DNA of 64,000 bases from Silene conica. Its lineage: Eukaryota; Streptophyta; Magnoliopsida; Caryophyllales; Caryophyllaceae. The notes under the pieces were generated by a model. That model was not told the DNA's origin. It made no database searches and saw only the letters and a program-made list of their open reading frames with translations. The stretch covers positions 7,154,649 through 7,218,648 of the forward strand of contig CM055312.2 of NCBI GenBank assembly GCA_029255685.2, written 5' to 3'. Below, piece after piece: positions 45,942 to 57,520 of the stretch (position 1 is the first letter of the stretch; every line of letters begins with the position of its first letter). The position numbers were made by a program, and so were the translations under genes.

Positions 45942-47141
45942 TTGTACATGGTACAACCCGAGGGTTTTATTGATCCAGAACATCTTAAGAAGGTTTGCAA
46001 GCTTAAGTGTTCCATCTATGGACTTAAGCAAGCATCGCGGAGTTGGAATCATCACTTCGACCAAGTGATAAAAGAGAATGGATTCGTTCGATCAGTCGAG
46101 GAACCATGGCTCTATATCAAGTCGAGTGGGAGCAAGATTGTATTCCTAGTACTGTATGTCGACGACATACTCTTGATTGGGAATGACATACCTCTCCTTT
46201 CTTCGGTTAAAGCATGGTTGAAAAACCATTTACAGATGAAAGATCTGGGAGAGGCACAAAGAATTTTGGGCATCCGTATCTACAGGGATAGATCACGACG
46301 GATGTTGTCTCTCAGTCAGGAGTCTTACATAGATAAGATTCTAGAGAGATTCAGCATGACGAACTCCAAGAAAGGGTTCATTCCTATGACTAATGGGCTT
46401 CACTTGAGCAAGTCTCAAGAAGCTAAGACATTGGAAGAGAAAGAGCACATGAGTCGAATTCCTTATGCTTCGGCAATAGGATCGATCATGTATGCCATGA
46501 TATGCACACGTCCAGACGTTGCATATGCATTGAGTATGACCAGTCGGTTCCAAGCTCATCCAGGTGAACAACACTGGATGGCCGTGAAAAACATTCTTAA
46601 GTACCTACGGAGGACTAAAGATTGGGGATTGACTTATGGAGGTGACTCAACGCTCTGCGCCACGGGTTACGCAGATGCTAGCTTCCAAACGGATCGAGAT
46701 GACTCGAAATCTCAGTCAGGATTCGTTTTTACTCTTAATGGCGCTGCTGTCAGCTGAAAAAGTTCTAAACAGAGTGTTACAGCAGATTCTACGACTGAGT
46801 CTGAGTACTATGCCGCCTCAGAAGCAGCTAAGGAAGCAATATGGATGCGTGTATTCTTACAAGGACTATCAGTAGTGCCTAGTTCGAATGACCCAATCAC
46901 CGTTTATTGTGATAATAAAGGTGTCATCTTCCAAGCTAAGGAGCATAAGTCTAGCAACAAGGCTAGGCATGTACAACGGAAAGCTCATCTAATCAGAGAT
47001 TACGTGGAGCAAAAGGAGATTTTCATTGATAAGATCGCTACGGATGACAATATAGCTGATCCTCTCACTAAAGCATTACCACGTGATAAGCATGAAGGGC
47101 ACATTCATTCCATGGGAATTAGATTTGTTCCTAAGTTGTAG
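45942..47141 (+). pseudogene. Copia reverse transcriptase and RNase H
   Basis: Continues in the same frame after the TAG: YMVQPEGF, KLKCSIYGLKQASRSWN, the polymerase active site LYVDDILLIG, then RNase H with GYADASFQ. A TGA at 46755-46757 replaces the Trp of the usual AVSWKSSKQ. Beyond it are TTESEYYAASEA and YCDNKGVIFQAK to a normal end at 47141. Apart from the two stops the domain is well conserved. Confidence 0.92.
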
Positions 47142-48004
47142 TACTCTTTTATGAATTCATGTAATAATTCATTTTCTCGTGTACTCTATTCAACCTCATT
47201 GTTATGATATATAATGTTTTGTTTTTCATGTGGAATTGTACGCCAATTTTGAACACCACAAAGTGAACTGAATAACATTACATCGTTTTAGTCCTTGATT
47301 ACCCACTTGAGTTGATAACTCGGGTAATCATTTTGTGACGTTGGTTGATGGCGGGTTCAACGAGCCATAAGTCACGCGGATGACTGACCAATCACAAAGG
47401 CGAGTTATACGGATATCTCGTAGGACACCCTGTGACAACGTTATGGAGTCCTAAATGTTTTATAACATTGGGTGCCAGGTCGTGGATAGGACCTCCATAG
47501 TGTTCCTTAGAGTCGAGTCTTTTGACTTTCAACTGTCTCTTGAGATTAAGGCAGATTTTGGGTAACTTTGGTTTCTTTCCCACGGTCATCGTAACAGGGG
47601 CCAAGAGGATTTTTTCTGGGTTATTTCATGCTGCGCGATATCGGCAGGATTCGAGTTGAGGGAAATATCCGAACCCTTATCAGGATTTTATCATTTCTCA
47701 GGGCCACTCGAGGAGTAGTAACTGAAATGCATGGCCATGCTCGAATACAGATTCGTTTTATCAGTTAAGTTACTCTCTAATCGGGGAAACCACTCTTGAT
47801 ACAGATCGCTTGTGAGATACGACCTTTGCGAATGCGGATTTGAAAATTGTCTTACATTGAGTGGGAGAAATTTTAAAAGGATATGAGAATCGGTTATCGC
47901 ACCTACACTTGTACGGACAAGTGGGAGTTTGTTGGGGCCTTGTGTCCTCCACATGTAGTGTGATAACGTCATTGCACATACCCTTGTACGGACAAGTGGG
48001 AGAT
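47142..48004. other. Copia 3' untranslated region with duplicated polypurine/LTR junction
   Basis: No gene. GTACGGACAAGTGGGAG plus TTGTTGGGGC occurs twice, at about 47911-47938 and 47986-48012. Only the second is the true LTR border; the first is a 75-bp upstream copy containing the LTR's first bases. Confidence 0.6.
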
Positions 48005-48994
48005 TGTTGGGGCTGGTGTCCTTGACAATTAAGTACAATGACTTATTAAATCTCTTTAAGGATCACAAGGGCATACTTCAGTATTATTACCAGTTGATCC
48101 ACGTTTATCAATAACGGTTGGCTTGCTAGATAAGTTTGACGTTATTGTCATACGAATGGCGGTGATCAACTGGTCCCTATACGTCACACCTATAGGACAC
48201 GTTTGAGAGATGTGAAGGTATGAAAATACAATCACATTTATGCCGGATACGACTAAACAGTTAGTCAGAGGTATTGACTATTAAATTAGTCAATAAGATG
48301 TTGAGATTATTATTTAATACGGATTAAATAATTTTAGCTAATACGAATTACATGTTTAATTCGTAAATTAAATATAAGCAGTTATATTTAATTAAATATT
48401 AATTTCGCGTATTAATATAAACAGTTATATTAATTTGGGTAATTATACAATATCGTAATTTTATCAGACCATTATTAATACATCGACTGCATTAATATCT
48501 GATAACACGTATGCGGTTTATAATAAAAATCCCGCAAATAATATTTAGCAAAACGGGTCGAATCATGCAAAGGAATAAGGTAAGAGTGGAGAAATCCCAC
48601 TCTCACCCTAATTCGGCCGACCCACCCGATTGCTACATAAGGAGAGTCCTTCTCCTTATGTCAGTAACTGTTGAATCATAATTCTCACAATTAGGGTTTT
48701 TGAGAGCATTCTTCTCCCAAAACTCAGATCTCACATCTAAAACCTCAATAGCTCTCCCCATATTGCAAGGCAATTGGAGAGTATTTTCTAGCACACGCGG
48801 CATCATCTCAATCAAGTCTTGGGTGCAAGTTATAGGAGAGAATTTATTTTAATTCCTGTTCTTAGGCCTATTCAAGCAAGGACCCAAGGTTGTATTCTTT
48901 TTCATGTTTTTATTTATCTTATGACAATAATCACAACTGTAATTTTCATTATAATCCTGCAAGTTTAGGGCGAATACATGCTTTATTCCCCACA
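48005..48994 (+). repeat. Right LTR of the copia element
   Basis: 990 bp, TGTTGGGGCTGGTGTCC to TTTATTCCCCACA, followed by the GGGTC duplication. Confidence 0.95.
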
Positions 48995-49538
48995 GGGTCT
49001 TATATAAAAACTTCGGGTCCGGGTCTGGGTCTTGGTCTTGGGACCCTACCCGACCCTTAGACCCCTATATTTATTTAAAAAAAGAAAAAAAACAAAAAAC
49101 ACACGTACGAATGTCAATAACCCAAATAATACGCACAAACAGATGACCCTTATTAGTTATCATTAATATACTATGCGCATATCCAAATAGCCATAAGAAT
49201 AACGGGGAAATTGATGAAAATGATGAGTTTGGTTACGGTAAATGATATAATTTAGGGTCGGGTACGGGTAATGATCCAAATAACCAAGAGTTTGTAATAC
49301 TTTAATCAAAACTTTGTAATTTAATTCGAACTTTGGTATATTTTATTGAATGACTCGTTAAGAAAAATTGGACCCTAGGGTAGACCCTACCCGGACCCAG
49401 ACTGTCCATTAATTTCAGACCCTTTAGGGTCTGGGTTGGGTATGAGTCTAAGGTTTTTTACTTCGGGTCGGCTCGGGTCTTGCCGGACCCTACCCAGACC
49501 CTACCCATTGTCATCCCTAGACACGACCTAGTAATATA

Positions 49539-49891
49539 CTCCCTCCGATCCACAAAAGAAGGTAACAATTGTTTTTTTGACACTATTCATGGTCGTCCGA
49601 AATCTTTGATATTACCGTTAATCTTTAAGATAAAACACAGTCACGTAGGATCTTATCTGATTTATCGTCATGAATGTTATAAGAATATCAAATTTATATA
49701 CCGTTAATCTATAAGATAAAACATAGTCAGTCATGTGGGATCTTGTTTGATTTATCGCCATGAATGTTATAAGAATATCAAATTTATATACTCGTAATTT
49801 TTAATAATGTGTAACTAAGGATATTCACGTTACAAACGTGTCTCGATAAGTGTGATAAAACAACTATTACCTTTTGTCTGGATCGGGGGAG
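49539..49891. mobile_element. Stowaway-like MITE in the hydrolase intron
   Basis: Begins CTCCCTCCGATCCACAAAAG after TA (49537-49538) and ends with the diverged inverted repeat CTTTTGTCTGGATCGGGGGAG. The right TA is altered to AT. It contains an internal duplication of a roughly 75 bp segment with TTATAAGAATATCAAATTTA. Confidence 0.75.
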
Positions 49892-50477
49892 ATTGAGTAA
49901 ATTATAAGCAAAAGAATTGAAAATTTCAACTAATTTTCATTGTTAAACGAGGCGGTCGACCAGAGTCTCCTGCCCCCGTCGTTGTTCATTAGGAATGCAT
50001 CACATCCAACATGCGATACGTCAGTAGTCATTAGAGAGTGGAAGTCGTTTGGTACTTTGGTTATATACGAGAACTTACAATGTCTAGGAAGTGTAATATC
50101 ACATAATGTTAGAATTTATGTAAATTAGAAAATATTGTTTTGTTATATGTCGGTATTGCAATTCATGTAGACATTCCCATATACATGGGAGATCTAGATA
50201 AACAACTTCCTCCATTAGGAAAGGAATTAGAATTTATGGAAATTTCAATTCATATGAATTGATTCATATAAATTGGGGTAACCAAACAACCTACCAATTT
50301 TGCAATTCGATTACATGTTCATGTATAATTTCGTGGGTAACCAATTGATAATTGTGATAGTGATTACTTTGCATTATTTATATTTTTTGGTGTCAAATGA
50401 TTCATAAGAGCACTATAATATTGAGGCAGGGTTTTCGAATTGAGACCTAACCATTATACCTCTATCTTATTTTGCAG

Positions 50478-50768
50478 CACAAAATAAGACAGCAAGGAGA
50501 AGATGAATCACTTTATAGAGACATGAAGGTTGGATTTGGGAAATGGGAATTCGACCCAATGGAATTAGCAAGTCCGTTTGAAGGAAAAATGGGTAGTGTT
50601 CATTTGTGGCAAGGTTATGAAGATAGGCTTGTTCCCTATCAACTACAAAGGTTTCTTGCTAACAAATTGCCTTGGATTAAATATCATGAAGTTCCTAACG
50701 GTGGTCACTTGATCATCCATGATCATGTTTTTTGTGAAGAAATTTTCAAATGTCTTTTGCTTGACTAA
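50478..50768 (+). pseudogene. Hydrolase copy 1, last exon
   Basis: Follows TTATTTTGCAG in phase. Encodes HKIRQQGEDESLYRDMKVGF, the acid residue in LWQGYEDRLVPYQLQRF, and the catalytic His in VPNGGHLIIH, ending KCLLLD at a TAA. The sequence is fully open. Confidence 0.9.
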
Positions 50769-50840
50769 AAGACGTTATTGCAATCTTTATTTGATGTCAA
50801 TCTATGAGACTTCGAAAACAATGTCCTTGTATGGTTAATA

Positions 50841-51113
50841 CTTCCTCCATTCAAATCCAAATTGTATTTATGCTTTATGCACGGATTTTAAGAGTTTATT
50901 AAAATACGATTGAAAGTACAATGGGAAGTGTGTATATTGCTTTTTTTATTATTTGTGGTGGAGGAATGGTGGGCCATTTGATGGCATTTTGTGTAAATAA
51001 TTGATGTTTATAAGGATGTTTTAGTAACTTTTGTGGCTTTATTAGGAAAGGTGTAGTTTGGATATGAATGGATTAAAATGGAATAGGTGTAGTTTGGATA
51101 TGAATGGAGGAAG
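50841..51113. mobile_element. Stowaway-type MITE downstream of hydrolase copy 1
   Basis: 273 bp with termini CTTCCTCCATTCAAATCCAA and TTTGGATATGAATGGAGGAAG, flanked by TA (50839-50840 and 51114-51115). The right terminal motif GGTGTAGTTTGGATATGAATGG is partly duplicated at 51051. The 3'-UTR phrase CTTCGAAAACAATGTC before it recurs after it at about 51222. Confidence 0.85.
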
Positions 51114-51844
51114 TATTAGGGTAATCAGGTAAGTCTGTATATATTGATTTCTCTTTACCACGTAATTTGTGAGAGCCTTTATAATACATGTGTAATAATA
51201 ATGTTGATTTCTGAGATCAATCTTCGAAAACAATGTCTTTATATAGTTAAGAACTTTGTTTTTTAATGGTGTGTTTGGTAATCAAGATTGTATTTTCAAA
51301 TTTGGATTTGGATCAATTTGTTTGTTTGGCAAACCTATTAGATTTGAAATTGGAAATCCAACAAAATTCAAGTAAGGCTAAAATAACCACATTTGAAACC
51401 CACCACCTAACCCTCCTCATTTCGAAATCGTTATTTCACTTTGCTACATTTCACATATTTTAAATTAAATTTATGTTGTCAAACGCGCTCTTATTTCATT
51501 TTAAATTTACGATGGGACACAAGAGTCTTAAACTAGAATTTGTGAAATTCTGCCGTCTGCCATTGATTCTCTCTGACTTTCGCAGGTGCAAGGGAAATGA
51601 GCAAATGAGCATCACGTCACCTCATTCTTTGATTCCCCAACTCTTATTATATTTAGAAAAACGAAGAAATCTCTTTAATATAAAAGAAATTGCTTTTAGA
51701 GGATTTTTATTGGCTAGATAATTTAGGGTAATTGGGTCCCACCATCATCTTTTTCTACTATTTAATTAGTTTCTCTCCTCCAATTTTATTTGTTTTTCAT
51801 TTTACACACTTTTGATTTCAAAATATTCATTTTCATATGTTAAA
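51114..51844. other. Intergenic DNA downstream of the hydrolase gene
   Basis: Two short frames (51266-51463 and 51473-51721) carry no recognisable features. Nothing else is seen. Confidence 0.5.
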
Positions 51845-52275
51845 CTAGTGTAACACCCGTGAAAAATCACGGGGTTGTGTACACTTATTTTTAAAGACGA
51901 CGTCGGTATATTTATTTCAATATATAACAATTATGTTTATTCGAACGAATTGTTTTTTAACGGGATGTTTAAATATAAGATATATTCGGTGAAAAGGTGA
52001 ATTTCCTGGTGCACTAATATTCGAATAGCTATTAGTAATGATGATAATATTTGGAGTACTTATGATAACATTAATGAATAAGCTATATAAGAAAAAACAA
52101 TAGACGAATAAAAAAAGATTAAATAACTAATAATGAGTAGTTTGGAAAGTTACTGTCTTTTGATGAATTACTTACGGAACATAATTTGACGGGCAAATAC
52201 GATGAACAAAATAACTGATCAGGTACAAATATAAATTAAATGGGTGTATTAAAATTCGATAACCCAACACGAAAA

Positions 52276-52554
52276 TTACAGTTTCTCGAAAACCTCCTTG
52301 TAAACAACATTTGTTGTTGTATTAGTCATCCCTCCTTCTTCATCAAGAAGTAACACTTTTAGACCTTTCTTACTCGTGGCCCTGTATATAGCAATGTACA
52401 GTTGGCCATGGGTAAAGACTGGTCTTGGAAGATAAAGTCCAACACGGGATAGAGATTGACCTTGACTTTTGTTGATAGTCATGGCGAAACAAACTGCTAA
52501 AGGAAACTGTCTTCTTTCAAAGACAGAACCCGTGCAAATTGCATGGAAATACAT
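52276..52554 (-). pseudogene. Helitron PIF1-like helicase, C-terminal exon
   Basis: Encodes FPLAVCFAMTINKSQGQSLS, RVGLYLPRPVFTHGQLYIAI and VLLLDEEG, the conserved last motifs (V-VI) of the Helitron Rep-helicase, which unwinds DNA during rolling-circle transposition. In motif VI the family has AISR where this copy has AIYR, a change at a conserved position. It lies about 430 bp from the Helitron 3' end, its normal place. Confidence 0.9.
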
Positions 52555-55090
52555 GGTTGAATAATTTTTAGTTCTATGTAAATAAATGTTTAAAACATAT
52601 AAAAAAATCGGAATAATAGTGTTGTTAATATGTTAAAATTAGTTAGACAATAATTCTTTATTTGGAATTATAGAGTAATATTTGGTCTCGCCTTTTATAT
52701 GAACTTTTTTTTATAAATAAAAACAAAAGCGGAAAAAACTGTTGAAAAACATAAAACTTGCATTTCAGGAAAATGCCTGTCCACGCAACACACTGTCATA
52801 ACATGAACATGCTCATCAATTTTCTTACAAATTGGGTTGTTTGATTTTTTTTAGGTCTAAGATTGATGACGCTATAAGATGGATTTGATATAGATTTTGA
52901 TAGAACAAATTATATTAATCTAACCCATATGCGCACTTAATATACGTAGATCCCCCGTACATACAACTATTTAGGTAAATATGTAATTTCATGGTATAAA
53001 TAAACAAAAGAGTTTTCGTTGTGACAGATACTTTACAATATATACAGACTGTTGGAAATGATAGTCGAGTGACGTAATTACGTCACTTAAAATTGACCCA
53101 AATTACGTCACTCGAATATATCTGTCACAAGCTGGAAACAGATACTTTACCTCACAAATATGCAGGTGAACATGCATGTGGTAGAAAGTGGAGCATCATA
53201 TAAATAGTGCAACTTACATTATGTGAGAGCGTCTTCAGCTTGTGACGGATAGTGCCCGTTTTCAATGCGAAATTTGTGATCAACAAAACATGTCTAACAC
53301 TTTAACTACACTAAGAGCTTAGTAAACTAAGTAGCTGGTATACTCATGGTTATATCGTCACTCCCTCCATTAAAGTGGACATTTGAGATTGTAAGTATGC
53401 TGAAATTGCAAATGGCCACAATAAGAGCTAAGTACAATGAGAGCAATGACTTGTGAACCATAAGAAAATAGGAGAATGAGAATGTGAGTAGAATGATATG
53501 AAAAACAAATGTAGAAGCAAAACGATGACTACGCAGTAACCACAATGTAATCTGTACGGTAAAAAGTGAAATTACATAAGTTAAAAGCCAAAGTTTAAAT
53601 TCTTATTGTACGATATAAGTAGTGATAAAGTAAAATTATCTATGTGAATTAGAAATTAAGAAAAACTACGGAAACCGACATGTTTATGTTGAAATATATT
53701 GAGACAAATAAATACAAAAGTAAACATTGCCCTTCAAAATCCAAATTGAAAATTGAAATCAATCAAAGTAAATTTATGAAAAAATCAAAACTGTGAATTC
53801 TCAAAGAAGTAAAAGATAAAAGTTTGTTATTATATGAAATCAAAATTTAACCGATCTAGAGAGGCTAACCTTGTCTGCTTCGTTGTGCTGGAGCAGGAAA
53901 ATATATGCGTGTGTTAATTGTTCACCAGTCACCACCATAACCATAGAACTACAAATTAGCTCATAAAAGATTAAAGCAAATTACAATTACAATAAAATAG
54001 ATCGGTGGCCAGGAACATCTTGCTTATTTACAAATTTAGGAGCATACCAATTTTTTTTGCCATGAAATATGAAATAGACGGAGAAGAATATACAAATGTA
54101 GGGCACATATTAAAATCGTGAGAGAATGATGAGTGGCGGCAAGAAAAAGTAATTTATTTATAAAAGATACTCCGTATTATTTTGCCTTGCATTCAACGTT
54201 GGAATAGTTACAATATATACAGATTGCTAGGTACTCAATTCCTTTGATTGAGCCTAGAATCGTGGTGATTGATTCCTAGGTTAGGAAATACAATCTCTAA
54301 ATTAGGTAGGAGAATATTTAGTTGGACTCTTTGTATAAAAATTGACGTAATATCAGCAAATTCCTAAAATATGTTAATAGCAGTAATAAATCTTAACGGG
54401 GTGTAGAATATTAATTCCTAATATCCGTATAGAATATTCCTAATAAATCTTCACAATATTCCTAATTTCAGTTTAGTTGATTTTGGTTTGACGAACTTTA
54501 TGGCATAGAATAGAATATTATATATTATATATTTATTATATTAATTCCTAAAATATCCGTGTAGAATATCCGTGCATGATTTTGTGTTTTTATGGCATAT
54601 ATATAATATAATATATAATATAATAGAATATTAAAGAATATTAATATTTTAATATTAAATTATTATTAAATTATTAGATTATTATGATGTGGCATAAATG
54701 AGTAATTCTGATTGGTCTACAAAACTGAAATTTCTTGAAATTTTCGGAACGCAACTTTGGTTGGTTGAAACGGATATACTTCAAACGATCAGACTCTATC
54801 ATGGTGCAACCATCAACAATGAATTGTTGAAATGCTTTACCTGAAAATTAGATAAATTTAAGACAGATTTTTTTACAGAAGTAATATATATACTAAAATA
54901 GAAAATTAAATAAATGTTCTTACAATAAATAGTTTCCTGCCATTAAATGAAAATTTTGTATTTGTATTAAAAATTAAATTAGGGATCAAGTAATTAACCT
55001 GTCATCAAAATAGTTGGATATTCCTTGTCTAGTGATCTGTCTTGAATTCGAAAAGCAAACCACTCCCTCAAGGTTAACTTATCCCGAGCG
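52555..55090. other. Helitron interior without recognised genes
   Basis: AT-rich. Contains an inverted repeat with GAGTGACGTAATTACGTCAC at about 53070-53110 and a solitary Stowaway-like end (CACTCCCTCCATTAAAGTGG at 53359). An AT-rich segment ending GAGTAATTCTGATTGGT near 54715 is repeated at about 56815. Confidence 0.45.
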
Positions 55091-55212
55091 TTTTCATTGT
55101 TACTTGTGCACTACAAAACAATGCGTCATTTGCGACGGAATGGTCTGTCGCAAAAAGGGTCAAATCCGTCGCAAATTCATCATTTGCGACGGATTTGCGA
55201 CGGACCGTCCTC
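55091..55212. mobile_element. Truncated CACTA-like end inside the Helitron
   Basis: CACTACAAAACAATGCGTCA is followed by alternating TTTGCGACGG and CCGTCGCAAA subterminal motifs, as at the ends of plant CACTA-derived MITEs. No matching right terminus is seen. It cuts the 3' side of the Rep-domain frame. Confidence 0.55.
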
Positions 55213-55582
55213 TCCACGTGGATGTTTGGGTAGGTTCACTATGAGGAATCCCTAGTCTATGACCGTCCTCTCCACGTGGAAAGAGAATAGGGTACTGCAA
55301 GGCTAAATAAGAAGCATGTAGCTCTGATATACGTTGTAGTCTACCAGATCGTTCCTCGACCACAATGTCCCTACTATCAACTGTGTTCTCCACATCTCCC
55401 ACAATTAGGGCAGCCACCTCTGAGACGGTGGGTAAATTATATGTTCTCCCATCGGTATGACGTGCACTAATGAGCCGTAACCTGACCTCATCTTCAGGTC
55501 GTTGGTGTAGCCGATCTCTAGCCATTCTAAACGATTTTACCAAAACATTGTGACGATCAAGCATTTGTTTCAAATCCGTCAT
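55160..55582 (-). pseudogene. Helitron-like N-terminal (Rep) domain fragment
   Basis: Encodes MLDRHNVLVKSFRMARDRL, then DGRTYNLPTVSEVAALIVGD and LQRISELHASYLALQYPILF with PRGEDG. These are conserved segments of the Helitron_like_N region upstream of the rolling-circle replication initiator. The catalytic HUH and tyrosine motifs are not included. The last residues come from the inserted CACTA-like fragment. Confidence 0.9.
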
Positions 55583-56369
55583 TAGACCATCATCAAATTG
55601 AATACTGCTAGCAGAACTGCATAATTAATTGTTATAGGTTAATATTTTAAACTGAAAAATAATTAGCTGAAATTTATTTATACAAAAACTGATCTGAAAT
55701 CAGCCATTTATTTACTTTTTACTATATTAGCCCTTAGCACTGAACCAAGACAAAAGTAAACAAAAAATTCAGACGACGCAACAGGAGAGTACATATACCC
55801 ATTAATCCCTGGGTCAACAAAACATTCCTCAAGACGTGTCAAATCTAATCTTTAGTTACTCATTCAATAGATCAGCCCATATTCATGTCGGTATTTTTAG
55901 TGAATCAGCCGCAAGGCGAGTTGGCTAGAGAGGCTATCATATCCTAAACAACGAAAAAACGAAAAATATACACTTCTTATTTAATTTGTTTGTTGAAGTT
56001 AGTCTACTGCATTACTATCTCGCTTACAAAACTTCGAAACTTCAATAACCGCGCCGCCGCTTGCGCTGCCACTGAACGCATCAATTTCAATGAATCAATG
56101 AACACTTATCAAGTCAACACACTCCAATGACATCAATTCACCAGAATTACTAATCAAACGCTAATTTCCGCAATCAAACACAACTCATTAACTAAAATTA
56201 CTCTGCGAAAAGCTCAAATCAAGCAAAGTTAACAGCTTTCTCCAAATCGTAACTTACATAATCAAGCAAATCAATGACGATCACAGAAAAACAGCGAAAA
56301 CAGCAAAAACTGAAAATCAAAACTAATAATTAATCAATTAATTCGAACAAAAATGATTGAAATCGATAC

Positions 56370-56464
56370 AAAATCTGATTGAGACTATCTTCAGCAGCTT
56401 TGCGTTCATCAGGATTAGGACTAAGTGCGGCGCGAAGAATTACGGCTAAACTCGGAAGATCCAT
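56370..56464 (-). pseudogene. Captured first exon of a SAD2/importin-7/8-like gene
   Basis: Minus-strand ATG at 56464, encoding MDLPSLAVILRAALSPNPDE followed by RKAAEDSLNQ, ending at a GTATCG donor. This is the N-terminal HEAT helix of plant importin-beta-like SAD2 (importin-7/8 type nuclear import receptors), recognised from the LSPNPDERKAAE signature. Leader-like sequence upstream (56465-56640) suggests that promoter and 5'UTR were captured with it. No further exons are seen. Confidence 0.78.
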
Positions 56465-57487
56465 ACTTCAATAGTACAGTAAAAATCGGCAAAACAAAAA
56501 GCAACAAAATTGAAGAAATAACAAACTTAATTGATGAAAGTTGCGATTAAATTGGGGGAATCTAAACCCTGGGTAGGGTTTAGGAGTGGAGGAGAGAGAA
56601 GAACACAGCGAAGAAAAATGGAGAAAAGGATTTATAAAACTGAAAAATAATTTAATAAAATGAGAATGATTTTGAGAATGATTTTATTTTGTGCATGGTA
56701 AAATTTGGAAGGATTTTATTCTGGTCATATTTTTGTATTTAATAATAAATAAATTATTATTAAATTATTAAATTATTAAATTAATATGAGGTGGCATAGA
56801 TGAGTAATTCTGATTGGTTTACAAAAGTGAAATTTCTGAGGATGAATGTGAGAGCTCGAAACACTCAACACTGAAACCTGATTGCGCCACGTCAGCGGAA
56901 TTACATCCTTCTTTTATAGTAATAATGATTTATGATATAAATTTTTTATGCAAAACAAAAAGATACAAAAAATAAAAAATGAAAATTTTAAAAAGTACAA
57001 AAACTCATATGTTCCTACAATTAGCATTAATAATTCTCAAACTAATAAATTAAAGCAAATTCATACAATTATACACCAAATTTAACCTGGATATCCAAAT
57101 TATAATATCGGGATGAAAAGAACAAAAAAAATCAAATAAAATTAATTATTGGAATAAAAATCATGAATAATCATTTTGTAGGTAGAAAAAATCAACCTCA
57201 TATAATCCTATATGGTCAGAGTTATTTTTTGGTAGTTAGAGTGAAGGAGTTTATATTATACTCCGTATGGTTGTAATGTTGTATTCATCCTACATATATA
57301 TTTGAGTAGTCTTCAATAAGAATTTGTTTATTTTTATATTGTCGAACTAACGTTTTATTTTTACCTACATTTAAATTAAGCGTATAAATTATTTATACAT
57401 TTTAGATTGGTATAATTATAATACTATAATTGTGCCTTTATTTTAAATATATTCTTCTTATTGATGTTTTCAATTTAATAAAATTAA

Positions 57488-57520
57488 ACTCGTGCATTTT
57501 TTGCACGAGAGTAAAACTAG
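57488..57520 (+). mobile_element. Second Helitron 3' end, opposite orientation
   Basis: CTCGTGCATTTTTTGCACGAG forms a perfect hairpin followed by AGTAAAACTAG and then T. It is on the + strand, whereas the Helitron at 51845-56928 ends on the minus strand. I cannot find its 5' TC end. Confidence 0.7.

Larger units (their letters stand above)
34819..48994 (+). mobile_element. Ty1/copia LTR retrotransposon, decayed, with a nested Sirevirus
   Basis: Two 990 bp LTRs (TGTTGGGG...CCCCACA) are flanked by the 5-bp duplication GGGTC (34814-34818 and 48995-48999). The primer-binding site AGTATCAGAGCC matches initiator tRNA-Met after the left LTR, and a purine tract AAGTGGGAGA precedes the right LTR. Gene order gag, protease, integrase, reverse transcriptase, RNase H on + defines Ty1/copia. 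The LTRs differ at roughly fifteen positions by eye, so insertion is moderately recent. Its leader is split by the Sirevirus, and the coding part carries four lesions. Confidence 0.95.
34716..49518. mobile_element. hAT-like MITE in the hydrolase intron, split by the copia element
   Basis: The left end TTAGGGATGGCAGTGGGT and the reverse complement of the right end, AGGGATGACAATGGGTAGG, are inverted repeats. They are flanked by the 8-bp duplication AGACACGA (34708-34715 and 49519-49526), as expected of hAT elements. The body (34716-34818 plus 48995-49518, about 630 bp) is rich in GGGTCTGGG and its complement. The copia element inserted within it at GGGTC. Confidence 0.75.
33615..50768 (+). pseudogene. 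Alpha/beta-hydrolase gene copy 1, interrupted and lacking exon 1
   Basis: Three exons are present: 33615-33826, 34331-34594 and 50478-50768, with phases that agree. They encode an alpha/beta-hydrolase-fold protein: DRPGYGESDPNPKRT, the nucleophile elbow VGASLGN (Ser), WWMTQTLLPS, the acid residue in WQGYEDRLVP, and the catalytic His in NGGHLIIH near the C-terminus. The final intron (34595-50477) is 15.9 kb because it holds a hAT-like MITE with a copia element inside. A one-base deletion around 34500-34515 shifts the frame within exon 3, and no counterpart of copy 2's exon 1 is found upstream. Substrate is unknown; plant relatives are poorly characterised lipase/esterase-like proteins. Exon 2 differs from copy 2 at 18 of 212 bases by my count but changes only two residues, so it was under selection until recently. 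Confidence 0.85.
51845..56928 (-). mobile_element. Decayed Helitron (minus strand)
   Basis: On the minus strand it starts TCATTATTACTATAAAAG (5' TC preceded by A at 56929) and ends with a hairpin CCCCGTGATTTTTCACGGG followed by TGTTACACTAG and then T. TC start, subterminal hairpin, CTAG end and insertion between A and T are the Helitron signature. Order of remnants on the minus strand is also right: captured gene, Helitron N-terminal Rep piece (55582-55160), helicase end (52554-52276). Most of Rep/helicase is deleted, and several smaller insertions lie inside. Confidence 0.88.

Noticed and set aside
53350..53580. Complete Stowaway MITE
   Set aside because: Only one CTCCCTCC-type end is visible; no inverted partner was found.
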